Shown piece by piece: positions 41,880 through 50,893 of a DNA stretch of 64,000 nt (position 1 is its first letter; every line of letters begins with the position of its first letter). The position numbers and the translations under genes were made by a program. The notes under the pieces are model-generated. The model had not been told where the DNA came from. It ran no database searches and was given only the letters and a program-made list of their open reading frames with translations. This DNA comes from Massilia sp. erpn (lineage in GTDB: Bacteria; Pseudomonadota; Gammaproteobacteria; Burkholderiales; Burkholderiaceae_D): contig NZ_CP053748.1 in the NCBI RefSeq assembly GCF_024400215.1, positions 5,146,001-5,210,000 of the forward strand. The letters run 5' to 3'.

Positions 41880-42896
41880 TTAGTTCTTCTTCGTTTCAGG
41901 GGTGATGCACACTTCGGCCGTGCTGGCTTCAGTCATGCGGCGCGCGCTGCGCTCAGCGGCCACCGAGGCGGTGCTCACTTTGCGGCTGATGCGGGTGGCG
42001 TCTTCGGCCATCTGATCCTTGATGCAGACGGCGTTGCGGTCCACGCAGCGGTTGACGATGGCGTCGTACAGACCGGCTTCGACGGAACCGTAGTGGCGCA
42101 CTTTGTCGCCGATGCTGGGCTTGTCCAGCGCAGTGTAGTTGGCGCGGTCCAGCGCCACGGTGCTGCTCTTGGTCTTCTGCACCCACTTGTCAAAGTCCGC
42201 GGCGGTGGTGCCGTGGAATTTGAAACGCATCTGGGAGAAGCCTTCGCCGCTGTAGTTGGCCGAGAAGCCGTCGTACACGCCAGCCTTGTTAATGACCGCG
42301 TTCAGCTGGGTCTCCATGCCGGCCATCGCGTAGATCTGGCCAGCCAGGGCGGGAATGTAGAAGGAATTCATCACGGTCGAAGCGGTGATCTTGAAGCGCA
42401 CCGGCACGTCGACCGGAGCGACCAGCTCATTCACACTCGCCACGCCCTGTTCCGGATAGATGAACAGCCATTTCCAGTCCATCGCCACCACTTGCACTTC
42501 CAGCGGCTTGACGTTGGCAGGAACCGGACGCTTGTCGTCCAGGCGCTGCAGCGGACGGTAAGGATCGAGGGTGTGGGTGCTGATCCAGGTCAGCAGGCCC
42601 AGCACGATGATGATCAGCAGGGGCGCGCCCCAGATCACCAGTTCCAGACGGGTGGAGTGGTCCCAATCCGGCTCGTATTTCGCCTTGGTGTTGCTTTTGC
42701 GGTAACGCCAGGCAAACAGGATGGTCAGGAAGATGACAGGAACGATAATCAGCAGCATCAGCAGGGTAGACACCGTGATAAGGTGGCTTTGCTGAAGGGC
42801 GATATCACCAGACGGGTTCATCACTACCATATCGCAGCCCGTAAGCGCAATAAGTGGTGTAAGGAACAGCCCGCGACGAAGGAGTGAATGTAACAT
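41880..42896 (-). CDS. cyoA: Cytochrome bo quinol oxidase subunit II
   Basis: 338 residues from an ATG at 42896. Lipoprotein signal with lipobox LTGC, two membrane helices (about 40-62 and 85-105), then a periplasmic cupredoxin domain. The CuA ligands of cytochrome c oxidases are missing, as in quinol oxidases. The C-terminal extension (about residues 280-338) is longer than in E. coli and rich in charged residues. First gene of the run cyoABCD-SURF1-regB-regA. Confidence 0.95.
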   Translation of the reverse strand: MLHSLLRRGLFLTPLIALTGCDMVVMNPSGDIALQQSHLITVSTLLMLLIIVPVIFLTILFAWRYRKSNTKAKYEPDWDHSTRLELVIWGAPLLIIIVLGLLTWISTHTLDPYRPLQRLDDKRPVPANVKPLEVQVVAMDWKWLFIYPEQGVASVNELVAPVDVPVRFKITASTVMNSFYIPALAGQIYAMAGMETQLNAVINKAGVYDGFSANYSGEGFSQMRFKFHGTTAADFDKWVQKTKSSTVALDRANYTALDKPSIGDKVRHYGSVEAGLYDAIVNRCVDRNAVCIKDQMAEDATRISRKVSTASVAAERSARRMTEASTAEVCITPETKKN

Positions 42897-42961
42897 GCGA
42901 TATAGTGCTGTACAGGATATGTGAAACATGCCACTGTACCTGTATCGTCTAGTTTTGGACA

Positions 42962-42989
42962 TTGGACACTTTGTCCTCCCCGTGTCCAA
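42962..42989. promoter_or_regulatory. Inverted repeat between cyoA and the MFS gene
   Basis: TTGGACAC (42962-42969) and GTGTCCAA (42982-42989), perfect 8-bp arms with a 12-base spacer, in the divergent intergenic region. Candidate regulator site or leader hairpin; no FNR-type TTGAT-N4-ATCAA box was seen. Confidence 0.35.
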
Positions 42990-43041
42990 GGCCAGGACTG
43001 GGCGTGTAGCACCTATTACAACAATTATTGAGACAAAGACT

Positions 43042-44394
43042 ATGGCCAGCATGAATACGACGCATGACGGCAGCATTCCTGCCGATATTCCGCAGCATGA
43101 CAATGCCGACGACGCGCGGCGCCTCAATACGGACAACGCTCCCATCTCACCCGGCGAAATAGCCGTAGGCGTGGTCATCGGCCGCGCTTCCGAGTATTTC
43201 GACTTCTTCGTGTACGCCATCGCCTCGGTACTGGTCTTCCCCTCGCTGTTTTTCCCGTTTGAAGGCCGGCTGGAAGGCACGCTCTATGCCTTCGTCATCT
43301 TCTCCTTTGCCTTTATTGCAAGGCCGGTCGGCACCGTCCTGTCGATGGCCATCCAGCGCCGCTTCGGACGCGAGGCCAAACTCACCATCGCCCTCTTCCT
43401 GCTCGGCTCGACCACGGCCGGCATCGCCTTCCTGCCGCCATATTCGGACCTGGGCGTCAACGCCATCATCATCCTGTCGCTGCTGCGCATCGGCCAGGGT
43501 CTGGCCCTGGGCGGATCCTGGGACGGCCTGCCCTCGCTGCTGGCCCTGAACGCGCCGCAGGACAAGCGCGGCTGGTACGCCATGCTGGGCCAGCTGGGCG
43601 CACCGGTCGGCTTCTTCATCGCCGCCGGCCTGTTCTGGTATCTGATTTCCACCCTGGATAATCTGGACTTCATGGACTGGGGCTGGCGCTATCCCTTCTA
43701 TGTGGCCTTTGCCATCAATGTGGTCGCCCTGTTTGCCCGCCTGCGCCTGATCTCCACCAATGAATACTCGCGCCTGCTGGAAGAACGCGAACTGCAGCCG
43801 GTCAGCGTGAGCGAAATGACGCACTCGCAAGGCCGCAACGTCATCATCGGCGCGCTGGCCGCGCTGGCCAGCTACGCCCTCTTCCATCTGGTCACGGTGT
43901 TCCCGCTGTCCTGGATCAATCTGTACTCGCCGCGCTCGGTAACCGGCTTCCTGCTGACCGAGATGGGCGGCGTCTTCCTGATGGCGGGCGGGGTGGTGGC
44001 TTCGGGCATCATCGCCGACCGCATCGGCCGCCGCCGCACGCTGGGCACGCTGGCCACGCTGATCGCCCTCTTCAGCGCCTTCGTGCCGATGCTGCTGAAT
44101 GGCGGCGACACCGGGCAGGATGCCTTCATCCTGATCGGCTTCACCCTGCTGGGACTTTCCTACGGCCAGGCGGCCGGCGCGGTGACGGCCAACTTCCCCG
44201 CCAAGTTCCGCTACACCGGCGCGGCGCTGACCTCCGATCTGGCCTGGCTGGTGGGCGCGGGCTTCGCGCCGCTGGTGGCGCTGGGCGTTTCGGCCAAATT
44301 CGGGCTGGCCTATGTCGGCCTGTACCTGCTGTCGGGCGCGGTCTGCTCGCTGGCGGCGCTGAGCCTGAACCGGGCGCTCGATATCAAAAACTGA
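43042..44394 (+). CDS. MFS transporter (metabolite:proton symporter type)
   Basis: 450 residues from an ATG at 43042. Twelve membrane helices of the sugar/organic-acid MFS branch, with the loop signatures GREAKLTIALFLLG, GLALGGSWDG and DRIGRRRTLG. A 45-residue hydrophilic N-terminus precedes the first helix. Substrate unknown; similar transporters carry organic acids or betaine. Divergent from cyoA and ends at a strong terminator. Confidence 0.88.
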   Translation: MASMNTTHDGSIPADIPQHDNADDARRLNTDNAPISPGEIAVGVVIGRASEYFDFFVYAIASVLVFPSLFFPFEGRLEGTLYAFVIFSFAFIARPVGTVLSMAIQRRFGREAKLTIALFLLGSTTAGIAFLPPYSDLGVNAIIILSLLRIGQGLALGGSWDGLPSLLALNAPQDKRGWYAMLGQLGAPVGFFIAAGLFWYLISTLDNLDFMDWGWRYPFYVAFAINVVALFARLRLISTNEYSRLLEERELQPVSVSEMTHSQGRNVIIGALAALASYALFHLVTVFPLSWINLYSPRSVTGFLLTEMGGVFLMAGGVVASGIIADRIGRRRTLGTLATLIALFSAFVPMLLNGGDTGQDAFILIGFTLLGLSYGQAAGAVTANFPAKFRYTGAALTSDLAWLVGAGFAPLVALGVSAKFGLAYVGLYLLSGAVCSLAALSLNRALDIKN

Positions 44395-44415
44395 ACGCGG
44401 CGGAATGCGTTCTGT

Positions 44416-44443
44416 AAAAAAGCCGGGGCAGCCCGGCTTTTTT
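44416..44443. terminator. Bidirectional intrinsic terminator
   Basis: AAAAAAGCCGGG, loop GCAG, CCCGGCTTTTTT: a perfect 12-bp stem ending in a T run on both strands. It serves the MFS gene and the convergent GNAT gene, whose stop codon lies inside it. Confidence 0.95.
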
Positions 44444-44924
44444 ACGCACCCACCACTCGGCTTGCAAAACAATCTATGTTGCGAAAACGCATCAATATGA
44501 CTTCAAAAGGAAGACCTTCATCATCCTCGGCCCGCCGGGAAACCTCCGCGAAACCCAGGCGCCGATAAAAAGCGCAGGCAGCATGGTTCTCAGCGTAGAC
44601 TTCCAGTTCCAGCTCCCCCTTGAGACCTAGCGCATGATCGGCCAGCGCCCGGCCAATACCACTCCCCTGACGGCCTGGATCGACGAATAATCCACCGATA
44701 AACGAGTCGATCAGTCCGATAAACCCCACCGGCACATCATCCAGGCATGCGACCCAAGTTTCCGAGTTTGGCAAATAGGCTTCCTCGACCAAAGTTCGCT
44801 GCTCACGCAGCCGCGCCTCTCCCAGAAACGCATGTGCCCGGCAAGAGCTTGCAAACCAGATCGCCGACAGTTTTTCAATATCCGCTGCCTCGAAGGCGCG
44901 AATCTGCAGCTTGATGTTATCCAT
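44442..44924 (-). CDS. GNAT-family N-acetyltransferase
   Basis: 160 residues from an ATG at 44924 (an in-frame GTG at 44939 is an alternative). Complete GNAT fold: acetyl-CoA loop VDPGRQGSGIGRAL (about residue 80) and ENHAACAFYRRLGF (about 110). Substrate unknown. Confidence 0.88.
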   Translation of the reverse strand: MDNIKLQIRAFEAADIEKLSAIWFASSCRAHAFLGEARLREQRTLVEEAYLPNSETWVACLDDVPVGFIGLIDSFIGGLFVDPGRQGSGIGRALADHALGLKGELELEVYAENHAACAFYRRLGFAEVSRRAEDDEGLPFEVILMRFRNIDCFASRVVGA

Positions 44925-45015
44925 TATTTTGAAGCCCACCGCATGGCAGGGGCGGCATTCGCCCCCGCTACCCAGGCTTTTGAAGCAAAACGGCGATAGT
45001 ACATCGTATTTTCAC

Positions 45016-45525
45016 TTACTTCACAAGCACCTTATCGGTACGGCGCAGCCATGCTTCGTGAAGGACGGTCCAGGTTGCGCCGCCATCGGTGCTGGAATCC
45101 CAGACATGGTGCACGCCGCCGGGAATCGGCTTCCAGACAGTGCGATGGAACTCGCGCTCGCCCTTGTCGTTGATGAAATAGCCGGTCATCAGCATGCGGT
45201 CGCCCTGCCAGCCGCCATCGATCGGCGCGAAATTGCCGCGCGCGCTGGCCCACACATGACGCCATAGCTTGTGCTTGCGGTCGTACATGCTGAGGCTGGT
45301 GCCGGCGCCATTTTCCGGCCCGTTGCCGCGCCACCATTCCTGCAGTACGCAGCCTTGTTCAATCTTTTCAATCAAGGTATGCCCCAGCAGCTTGCCATCG
45401 CGGTCCACCGCTTCCCAATTGCCGATCCAAAAATCGAATTGCCTGGATTCGGGCGTATTGCATGCTGCTGCGTGCGTAGCGGCACCGGCCAATAATGCGA
45501 ATGCCAGCAGGAGCTTACGGTACAT
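45016..45525 (-). CDS. Secreted DUF1579-like protein
   Basis: 169 residues from an ATG at 45525 with AAAGGAAG upstream. Signal peptide ending at THAAA, then a lipocalin-like beta domain: FDFWIGNWEAVD, IEQGCVLQEWWRG, WDSSTDGGATW. Proteins of this type are common in Proteobacteria but have no settled function. Confidence 0.8.
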   Translation of the reverse strand: MYRKLLLAFALLAGAATHAAACNTPESRQFDFWIGNWEAVDRDGKLLGHTLIEKIEQGCVLQEWWRGNGPENGAGTSLSMYDRKHKLWRHVWASARGNFAPIDGGWQGDRMLMTGYFINDKGEREFHRTVWKPIPGGVHHVWDSSTDGGATWTVLHEAWLRRTDKVLVK

Positions 45526-45700
45526 GGTTCTTCCTTTCACAGTTGGTTTCGATGACGCCATTGTCGCCAGCGGCAGCAGCGGGCGACAGGCCAGCAGTGA
45601 ACAGCATGTTTTCAGGAATGAACATCGCGGATGCGGATAGCAAAAAGAATGCTACGATGCGCCACTTCATGACCTGGCGCCACGCCCAAGGAGCATTCTG

Positions 45701-46594
45701 ATGAATACCAGCAGCCTGGCCTGGAACGACTACCAGGTCATCCTGGCGGTGGCCCGCCATGGCTCCCTATCCAAGGCGGCCGAAGCCCTAGGCTCCAGCC
45801 ACCCCACCCTGTTCCGCCGCATCCGCGACATCGAAGCCGGCCTGGGCGCCACCTTGTTCGAGCGCAGCCGCCAGGGCTACCGTCCGACCAGCGCCGCGGC
45901 CGAGCTGCTGGCATTGGCCGAAGAGTTCGACCAGCGCCTGCGCGACCTGGAACGCGACGCCGAACTGGGTGCCGCCGGGCGCCTGACCCTGACCACGACC
46001 GAGGTGCTGATTCCGCGCATCGTGCCGCCGCTCTTGGCCCGCTGCCGGCGCGAGCTGCCGCAAGTCACCATCAACCTCATCACCGGGGAAAGCCTGGCCA
46101 AAGTGCGCCAGCGCGAAGCCGATATCGCCCTGCGCTCCGGCGGTGAACCGGACGGCGATCTGATCGGCCGCGTAGTGTGCAATATCGAGGTGGCCATCTA
46201 CGCCCCCGCAAACTGGCCCGGCGTCCCGGAGGAGAGGCTGCACGAGCAAACCTGGATCACCGTCGACGAATCGCTGGGGCATCTGGCATCGTCGCAATGG
46301 CTGCAGGCGCAAGGACTGATGCGGCGCGCGGCGGTGCGCTGCTCCAGCACACTGGCCGTCTACCGGCTGCTCGAAGAAGGCCTGGGTATCGGCATCCTGC
46401 CCTGCCATCTGGGCGACGCCAGCCCCCACCTGCGGCGCGTTTCCCCACTGCTGACGGAGTTCCGCTCGCAACTGTGGCTGCTTACGCCGCGCCAGCTGCG
46501 CGGCGTGCCCAGGGTATCAGCCACGGTGGAATGCCTGACCGCCGGCCTGCGCGAAATGAAAGACCTGTTCGAAGGCCGGCGACCGGCAGCCTAA
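45701..46594 (+). CDS. LysR-family regulator
   Basis: 297 residues, AAGGAG upstream. N-terminal winged helix (YQVILAVARHGSLSKAAEALGSSHPTLFRRIRDIE) and an effector domain. Related to the CrgA/DsdC-like group. It is codirectional with the RibD-like gene but separated by about 75 bases with their own promoter-like sequence, so its target is uncertain. Confidence 0.88.
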   Translation: MNTSSLAWNDYQVILAVARHGSLSKAAEALGSSHPTLFRRIRDIEAGLGATLFERSRQGYRPTSAAAELLALAEEFDQRLRDLERDAELGAAGRLTLTTTEVLIPRIVPPLLARCRRELPQVTINLITGESLAKVRQREADIALRSGGEPDGDLIGRVVCNIEVAIYAPANWPGVPEERLHEQTWITVDESLGHLASSQWLQAQGLMRRAAVRCSSTLAVYRLLEEGLGIGILPCHLGDASPHLRRVSPLLTEFRSQLWLLTPRQLRGVPRVSATVECLTAGLREMKDLFEGRRPAA

Positions 46595-46629
46595 GTTTCC
46601 CGGCGGGTGGTACGGCCATCACATCTTAT

Positions 46630-46655
46630 ATCGTATGCTAAAATATACATCGTAT
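46630..46655 (+). promoter_or_regulatory. A/T-rich promoter/operator of the RibD-like and TetR genes
   Basis: Two copies of ATCGTAT (46630-46636 and 46649-46655) in an A/T-rich stretch ending in TATAAT, just upstream of the ribosome site. Probably the promoter with the TetR binding site. Confidence 0.45.
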
Positions 46656-46670
46656 AATTAAGGAGATGCC

Positions 46671-47207
46671 ATGACCACCGCACACGTTTTTATCGCCACC
46701 AGCCTGGATGGATTCATCGCCCGCCCCGACGGCGACATCGGCTGGCTCTTGCAACGCGACGATCCGAGCGAGGACCATGGCTATTCCAGCTTCATCGCCG
46801 ATAAGGATGCGATCGTGATGGGCCGCGGGACCTATGAGAAGGTTCTGAGCTTCGGCGCCTGGCCTTATGAGCTGCCCGTGCTGGTACTGTCCAGACAACT
46901 GGCCGCTGCACCGGTGCCTGAAGCACTGCAAGGCAAGGTTCAGTTTTCCAGGCTCGCCCCCAAGGACGCACTCGAAAAGCTGGCTGGTGAGAATGCACGG
47001 CAAATCTACGTCGATGGCGGCCAACTGGTGCAGTCCTTCCTGCGCGAAGGGCTGATTACGGACATGGTCATCACCACCGTGCCCGTGCTGATTGGCTCGG
47101 GAAGACCGCTGTTCGGCGCACTGGCGCAGGACGTTGATTGGAAACTGGTGTCCAGCCACAGCTTCCCTTCGGGCCTGGTCCAGACCACTTACCGGCTGGC
47201 CGCATGA
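46671..47207 (+). CDS. RibD C-terminal / dihydrofolate reductase-like protein
   Basis: 178 residues with AAGGAG upstream. RibD-C/DHFR-like fold: HVFIATSLDGFIARPDGDIGWL at the N-terminus, AIVMGRGTYEKVL, IYVDGGQLVQSFLREGLI, VPVLIGSGRPLFG. Likely an NADPH-dependent reductase of unknown substrate. Its stop overlaps the TetR start (ATGA), so the pair is coupled. Confidence 0.9.
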   Translation: MTTAHVFIATSLDGFIARPDGDIGWLLQRDDPSEDHGYSSFIADKDAIVMGRGTYEKVLSFGAWPYELPVLVLSRQLAAAPVPEALQGKVQFSRLAPKDALEKLAGENARQIYVDGGQLVQSFLREGLITDMVITTVPVLIGSGRPLFGALAQDVDWKLVSSHSFPSGLVQTTYRLAA

Positions 47208-47746
47208 CGCGCCAGCGTGGACGTCCAGCGCAGGGGGCAGGATTAAGCCGCGACGACATCCTGACGGCTGCGCTTGCGCTGCTGGATGAAAACGGGGGCC
47301 AGGGCTTGTCCATGCGCGCCCTCGCCGCCCGGCTCAGCGTTACGCCTATGAGCCTTTACCATCATGTGCAAGACCGGGCCGGGCTACTACGGGCGCTATC
47401 GGACCGGGTTTATGGCGGAGTACTGGAAGGTGTCGATAAACAAGCAGACCAGCGGGCGGAAATTCAAGCCATCCTGATCCGCTATCACAACGCCGTGGGT
47501 TGCCATCCGCACCTGACGCTGGCCATCTTTGCCACGCCTGAAGCCTTTGCCGGCGTGACGCGCCAGATCACCGACCGCCTGACCGGCCTGCTCGCCAACC
47601 TCACGAACGAACCCCACTTGTGGCGCGACATTCTGATCGACCATGCGCACGGCAGCGGCTTGCCGCTGGTCGCGGCCAAAGCCCAGTCCATGCAAGAGCA
47701 CTACCGGCTGGCTCTCAACCGCCTGCTGGATCACCTGGAAGCCTGA
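47204..47746 (+). CDS. TetR-family repressor
   Basis: 180 residues. N-terminal helix-turn-helix (ILTAALALLDENGGQGLSMRALAARL, then TPMSLYHHV) and a TetR_C-type ligand domain. Coupled to the RibD-like gene; it most likely represses this two-gene operon through the repeats at 46630-46655. Its 3' end overlaps the convergent transporter by 32 bases. Confidence 0.9.
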   Translation: MTRQRGRPAQGAGLSRDDILTAALALLDENGGQGLSMRALAARLSVTPMSLYHHVQDRAGLLRALSDRVYGGVLEGVDKQADQRAEIQAILIRYHNAVGCHPHLTLAIFATPEAFAGVTRQITDRLTGLLANLTNEPHLWRDILIDHAHGSGLPLVAAKAQSMQEHYRLALNRLLDHLEA

Positions 47747-48926
47747 AGCGTCCATTCAGCACGGCGTAGGCCAGCAGGCCAATCGCCAGTCCCCAAAACG
47801 CCCCGCCGATGCCAAGCAGCGTGATATTCGCGGCCGCAGCCAGGAAGGTGATCAGCGCGGCTTCGCGTGTCTTCACGTCGGCCAGGGCGCTGGCAAGGCT
47901 GCCGCCGATGGTGCCCAGCAGCGCCAGCCCGGCCAGCGTGGTGATGAAAGTCGCCGGAAAGGCCATGAAGACGGCGGCCAGCGTCACGCCGAATACGCCG
48001 ACGAAAATATAGCAGAGGCCTGCCGCAATGCCGGCGATCCAGCGCCGCGATGGATCTTCGTGCGCCTCCTTGCCGGTACAGATGGCCGCCGTGATCGCGG
48101 CGATATTGAAGGCATGCGAACCGAATGGCGCCATCAGCAGCGAACCCAGTCCCGTCACGGTGACGATGGGATTGGCGCTGGTCTTGAAGCCATCGTTGCG
48201 CAGCACCAGCATGCCGGGCATGTATTGGCCGGTCAGCGTGATCAGGAACAGCGGCAGCGCCACGCTCAGCATGGCATTCAACGAAAAGACCGGCATGGTG
48301 AAGAGTGGCGCGGCAAGCTGCAGGCGCAGTCCCGACAGGTCGATGCGGTCCTGCGCGAGCAGAAAAGCCAGGCCCAGTAGCAGGATGCCCGGTACGGCAT
48401 AGCGCGCGCTGAAGCGCTTGAGCGTTACATAGGCCACGATCAGCAGGCCCGCCAGCAGCGGATCGACGCTCATGCCGCCGAAGGCCTTGACGCCGAATTG
48501 CAGCAGAATCCCGGCCAGTAGTCCGGCGGCCACGCCCGGCGGGATCAGGCGGATGACCCGCTCGAACCAGCCCGACAGGCCAAGTGCCACAAAGGCTGCG
48601 GCCGAGATCACGTAGGCGCCCACCGCTTCGGCATAGGACGTGCCGGCCAGCGCCGTCACCAGGAAGGCGGCGGCGGGCGTGGACCAGGCTGTGATGATCG
48701 GTTCGCGCGTCATCCAGCTCAGGATAATGCCTGTCACCCCGACGCCGATCGAAACCGACCAGACCCAGGATGCGGTCGATGCCGGATCCAGGCCGGCCAC
48801 CTTGGCGGCCTGGAATACCAGGATGAAGGTGCCACCGTAGTTGACGATGACCGAGATCAGGCCGGCCACGATGGGATGGGCGAGATCATGCAAACGAAGG
48901 GGGAATGGCGATGTGGCGGACGTCAT
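47715..48926 (-). CDS. BenE-family benzoate/proton symporter-like transporter
   Basis: 403 residues from an ATG at 48926. Eleven to twelve membrane helices with BenE signatures (WVWSVSIGVGVTGIILSW, TAWSTPAAAFLVTAL, PFGSHAFNIAAITAAICTG). Family members (BenE, YdcO) import benzoate or related acids. No benzoate catabolic genes are nearby. Divergent from a MocR-type regulator 59 bases away, its likely controller. Confidence 0.88.
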   Translation of the reverse strand: MTSATSPFPLRLHDLAHPIVAGLISVIVNYGGTFILVFQAAKVAGLDPASTASWVWSVSIGVGVTGIILSWMTREPIITAWSTPAAAFLVTALAGTSYAEAVGAYVISAAAFVALGLSGWFERVIRLIPPGVAAGLLAGILLQFGVKAFGGMSVDPLLAGLLIVAYVTLKRFSARYAVPGILLLGLAFLLAQDRIDLSGLRLQLAAPLFTMPVFSLNAMLSVALPLFLITLTGQYMPGMLVLRNDGFKTSANPIVTVTGLGSLLMAPFGSHAFNIAAITAAICTGKEAHEDPSRRWIAGIAAGLCYIFVGVFGVTLAAVFMAFPATFITTLAGLALLGTIGGSLASALADVKTREAALITFLAAAANITLLGIGGAFWGLAIGLLAYAVLNGRFRLPGDPAGG

Positions 48927-48985
48927 GGCGTATATAGCACTCCTGAAAAAGGCTTGGGTATCAAAGGCCAGACTGTAGACCGGAA

Positions 48986-50515
48986 ATGGTATGCTGCGCC
49001 CATCCACTTTTTCGATACCACACCGGCCAATTGTTCAAGCACGCCCAACTCGAATCCGTCAAAGCCTGGATAGGCGATCCAGCCCATGGTGCCCTGCCCC
49101 TGCATGCGCGCATCCAGCGCGCCATCCGCCAGTTGATCCTCGACGGCGCCCTCGACGCCGGCAAGCCGCTGCCCGCGTCGAGGGCGCTGGCCAAGTCGCT
49201 GGGTGTCTCGCGCGACACGGTGGAATCGGCCTATACCCAGTTGCACGCCGAGGGATTTATCGAGCGCCGCGTGGGCAGCGGAAGCTTCGTGTCGGAGCGG
49301 ACGCAACGCCTGCCAAGGCCAGGCGCCAGGGGACGTCCCGCCGCGCAGCCGGCGCCGCTGCGCCTGAGCCAGCGCGGCGCCGCCATGTACCAGGGCGGCG
49401 GCTTGCGCGACTTCCTGGTCCCGCGCCCGTTTGCCCCTGGCGTGCCGGAAACGCGCAGCTTTCCCTTGCCGACCTGGGAGCGCCTGGAACGCCAGGTATT
49501 GAAGGAATACGGCACGCAAGCGCTGCTGCATAGTCCGCCGCAAGGGATGGCGCCGCTGCGGCGCGCCATTGCTGACTACGTGAATCTGGAACGCGGCGCG
49601 CGCGCCACGCCGGAGCGCGTGCTGATTCTGACCAGCTCACAGCAGGCGCTGACGCTGTGCGCCACGGTGCTGCTCGATGCCGGTGAGCGCATCTTCATCG
49701 AAGACCCCGCGTATCACGGCGCGCGCAAGGCTTTCGATGCCGCCAGCCTGGAATGCGTGCCCGTGCCGCTGGATGCCGACGGCATGCAGGTGGAGCGGCT
49801 GCACGCCGCGCGCCATCCGGCCAAGGCAGTCTTCCTGACGCCGTCGCACCAGTTTCCGACCGGGGCGACACTGGCATTGGAGCGGCGGCTGGCCCTGATC
49901 GAATGGGCGCGGCAGCAGCAGGCCTGGATCATCGAAGACGACTACGACAGCGAGTTCCACTACGCCGGCAAGCCCACCGCCTGCGTGCAAGGGCTCGATG
50001 CGCATGAACGCACGCTCTACATCGGCACCTTTACCAAATCGCTGTTTCCCGGCCTGCGCATCGGCTTCATGGTGCTGCCGTCCCAGCTCGTGGCGCCCAT
50101 GACCGCGGCACGCACGCTCCTGGACGGGCATAGCGCGCCGATCCCGCAACTGACGCTGGCGCGCTTCATGGAAGGCGGACATTTCGGGGCGCACGTGCGG
50201 ACCATGCGCGCCGTCTATGCCGAACGGCTCGCCGTGCTGGAACGGCTGGTGCGCAAGCACCTGGCCGATTTCCTGGAGCCGATAATGCCGGCAGGCGGCA
50301 TGCAGATGCCCTGCCTCCTTCACTGCGGCATTCCCGAACGCGCAGTCATCGATGCCGCGCAGCGTGCCGGCATCGATCTACTGGGGTTGACTGCGCTGCA
50401 TGCGTCAGGCGCACCCCGGGGCGGCTTTCTCATGGGTTTTGCCGCCTATGCGCCGAGGGAATTGGAAATCGCGGTGAAGAAGCTGGCGGAAGTGTTCCGC
50501 GCCCTAAGCCGCTGA
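48986..50515 (+). CDS. MocR-family (GntR-aminotransferase) regulator
   Basis: 509 residues. N-terminal GntR winged helix (LHARIQRAIRQLILDGAL, then LPASRALAKSLGVSRDTV), a linker, and a fold-type I aminotransferase domain with the PLP lysine in TFTKSLFPGLRIG and the Asp-Tyr-Asp segment EDDYDSEF. MocR proteins sense PLP adducts or amino compounds. TGGTATGC and GATACCA around the start (48986-49022) may be part of its own operator. The exact start is uncertain; a later TTG is possible. Confidence 0.88.
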   Translation: MVCCAHPLFRYHTGQLFKHAQLESVKAWIGDPAHGALPLHARIQRAIRQLILDGALDAGKPLPASRALAKSLGVSRDTVESAYTQLHAEGFIERRVGSGSFVSERTQRLPRPGARGRPAAQPAPLRLSQRGAAMYQGGGLRDFLVPRPFAPGVPETRSFPLPTWERLERQVLKEYGTQALLHSPPQGMAPLRRAIADYVNLERGARATPERVLILTSSQQALTLCATVLLDAGERIFIEDPAYHGARKAFDAASLECVPVPLDADGMQVERLHAARHPAKAVFLTPSHQFPTGATLALERRLALIEWARQQQAWIIEDDYDSEFHYAGKPTACVQGLDAHERTLYIGTFTKSLFPGLRIGFMVLPSQLVAPMTAARTLLDGHSAPIPQLTLARFMEGGHFGAHVRTMRAVYAERLAVLERLVRKHLADFLEPIMPAGGMQMPCLLHCGIPERAVIDAAQRAGIDLLGLTALHASGAPRGGFLMGFAAYAPRELEIAVKKLAEVFRALSR

Positions 50516-50523
50516 GCCGTCCT

Positions 50524-50880
50524 TCATGGCTGCTGATCCACCAGCTGGTACTTCTTCACGACGCCAGCTTGATCGAACAAAATAGATAGCTCCCTTTTGT
50601 TCTCCGCACTGCTTAGCACGAGGTTCACATACGGCAGGGAATCGACCATTTTGGAGTAGCCAAGCTGATACAGCCACAGTTCATAGCCATTGGAAAATTT
50701 GGTGACACTGGCACTGCCGAAGGACTCGTTGATATCGGCCCTGGTCGATTTGCCGATAACAATGGCGTGTGCGGCGCCCTCCTGCGTCAGGGTTTTGATT
50801 GCGCCGTTTCCGGTCGAGGCGCAGCCAGCCAAGGTCCAAGAAAGAATGCTGAGAATGGCTGCGCGTAAGGTCTTTTTCAT
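50524..50880 (-). CDS. Small lipoprotein of unknown function
   Basis: 118 residues from an ATG at 50880, selected because GAAGGG stands nine bases upstream. Lipobox TLAGC near residue 17. The body (VIGKSTRADINESFGSASVTKF, WLYQLGY) looks like the small SmpA/OmlA (BamE) fold of periplasmic lipoproteins. It lies 13 bases after the gene at 50894 and probably forms an operon with it. Confidence 0.75.
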   Translation of the reverse strand: MKKTLRAAILSILSWTLAGCASTGNGAIKTLTQEGAAHAIVIGKSTRADINESFGSASVTKFSNGYELWLYQLGYSKMVDSLPYVNLVLSSAENKRELSILFDQAGVVKKYQLVDQQP

Positions 50881-50893
50881 ATTCCACATCCCT

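Noticed and set aside
43147..44472. 441-codon minus-strand frame antisense to the MFS gene
   Set aside because: Gln/Arg/Gly-rich shadow translation crossing the strong terminator at 44416-44443.
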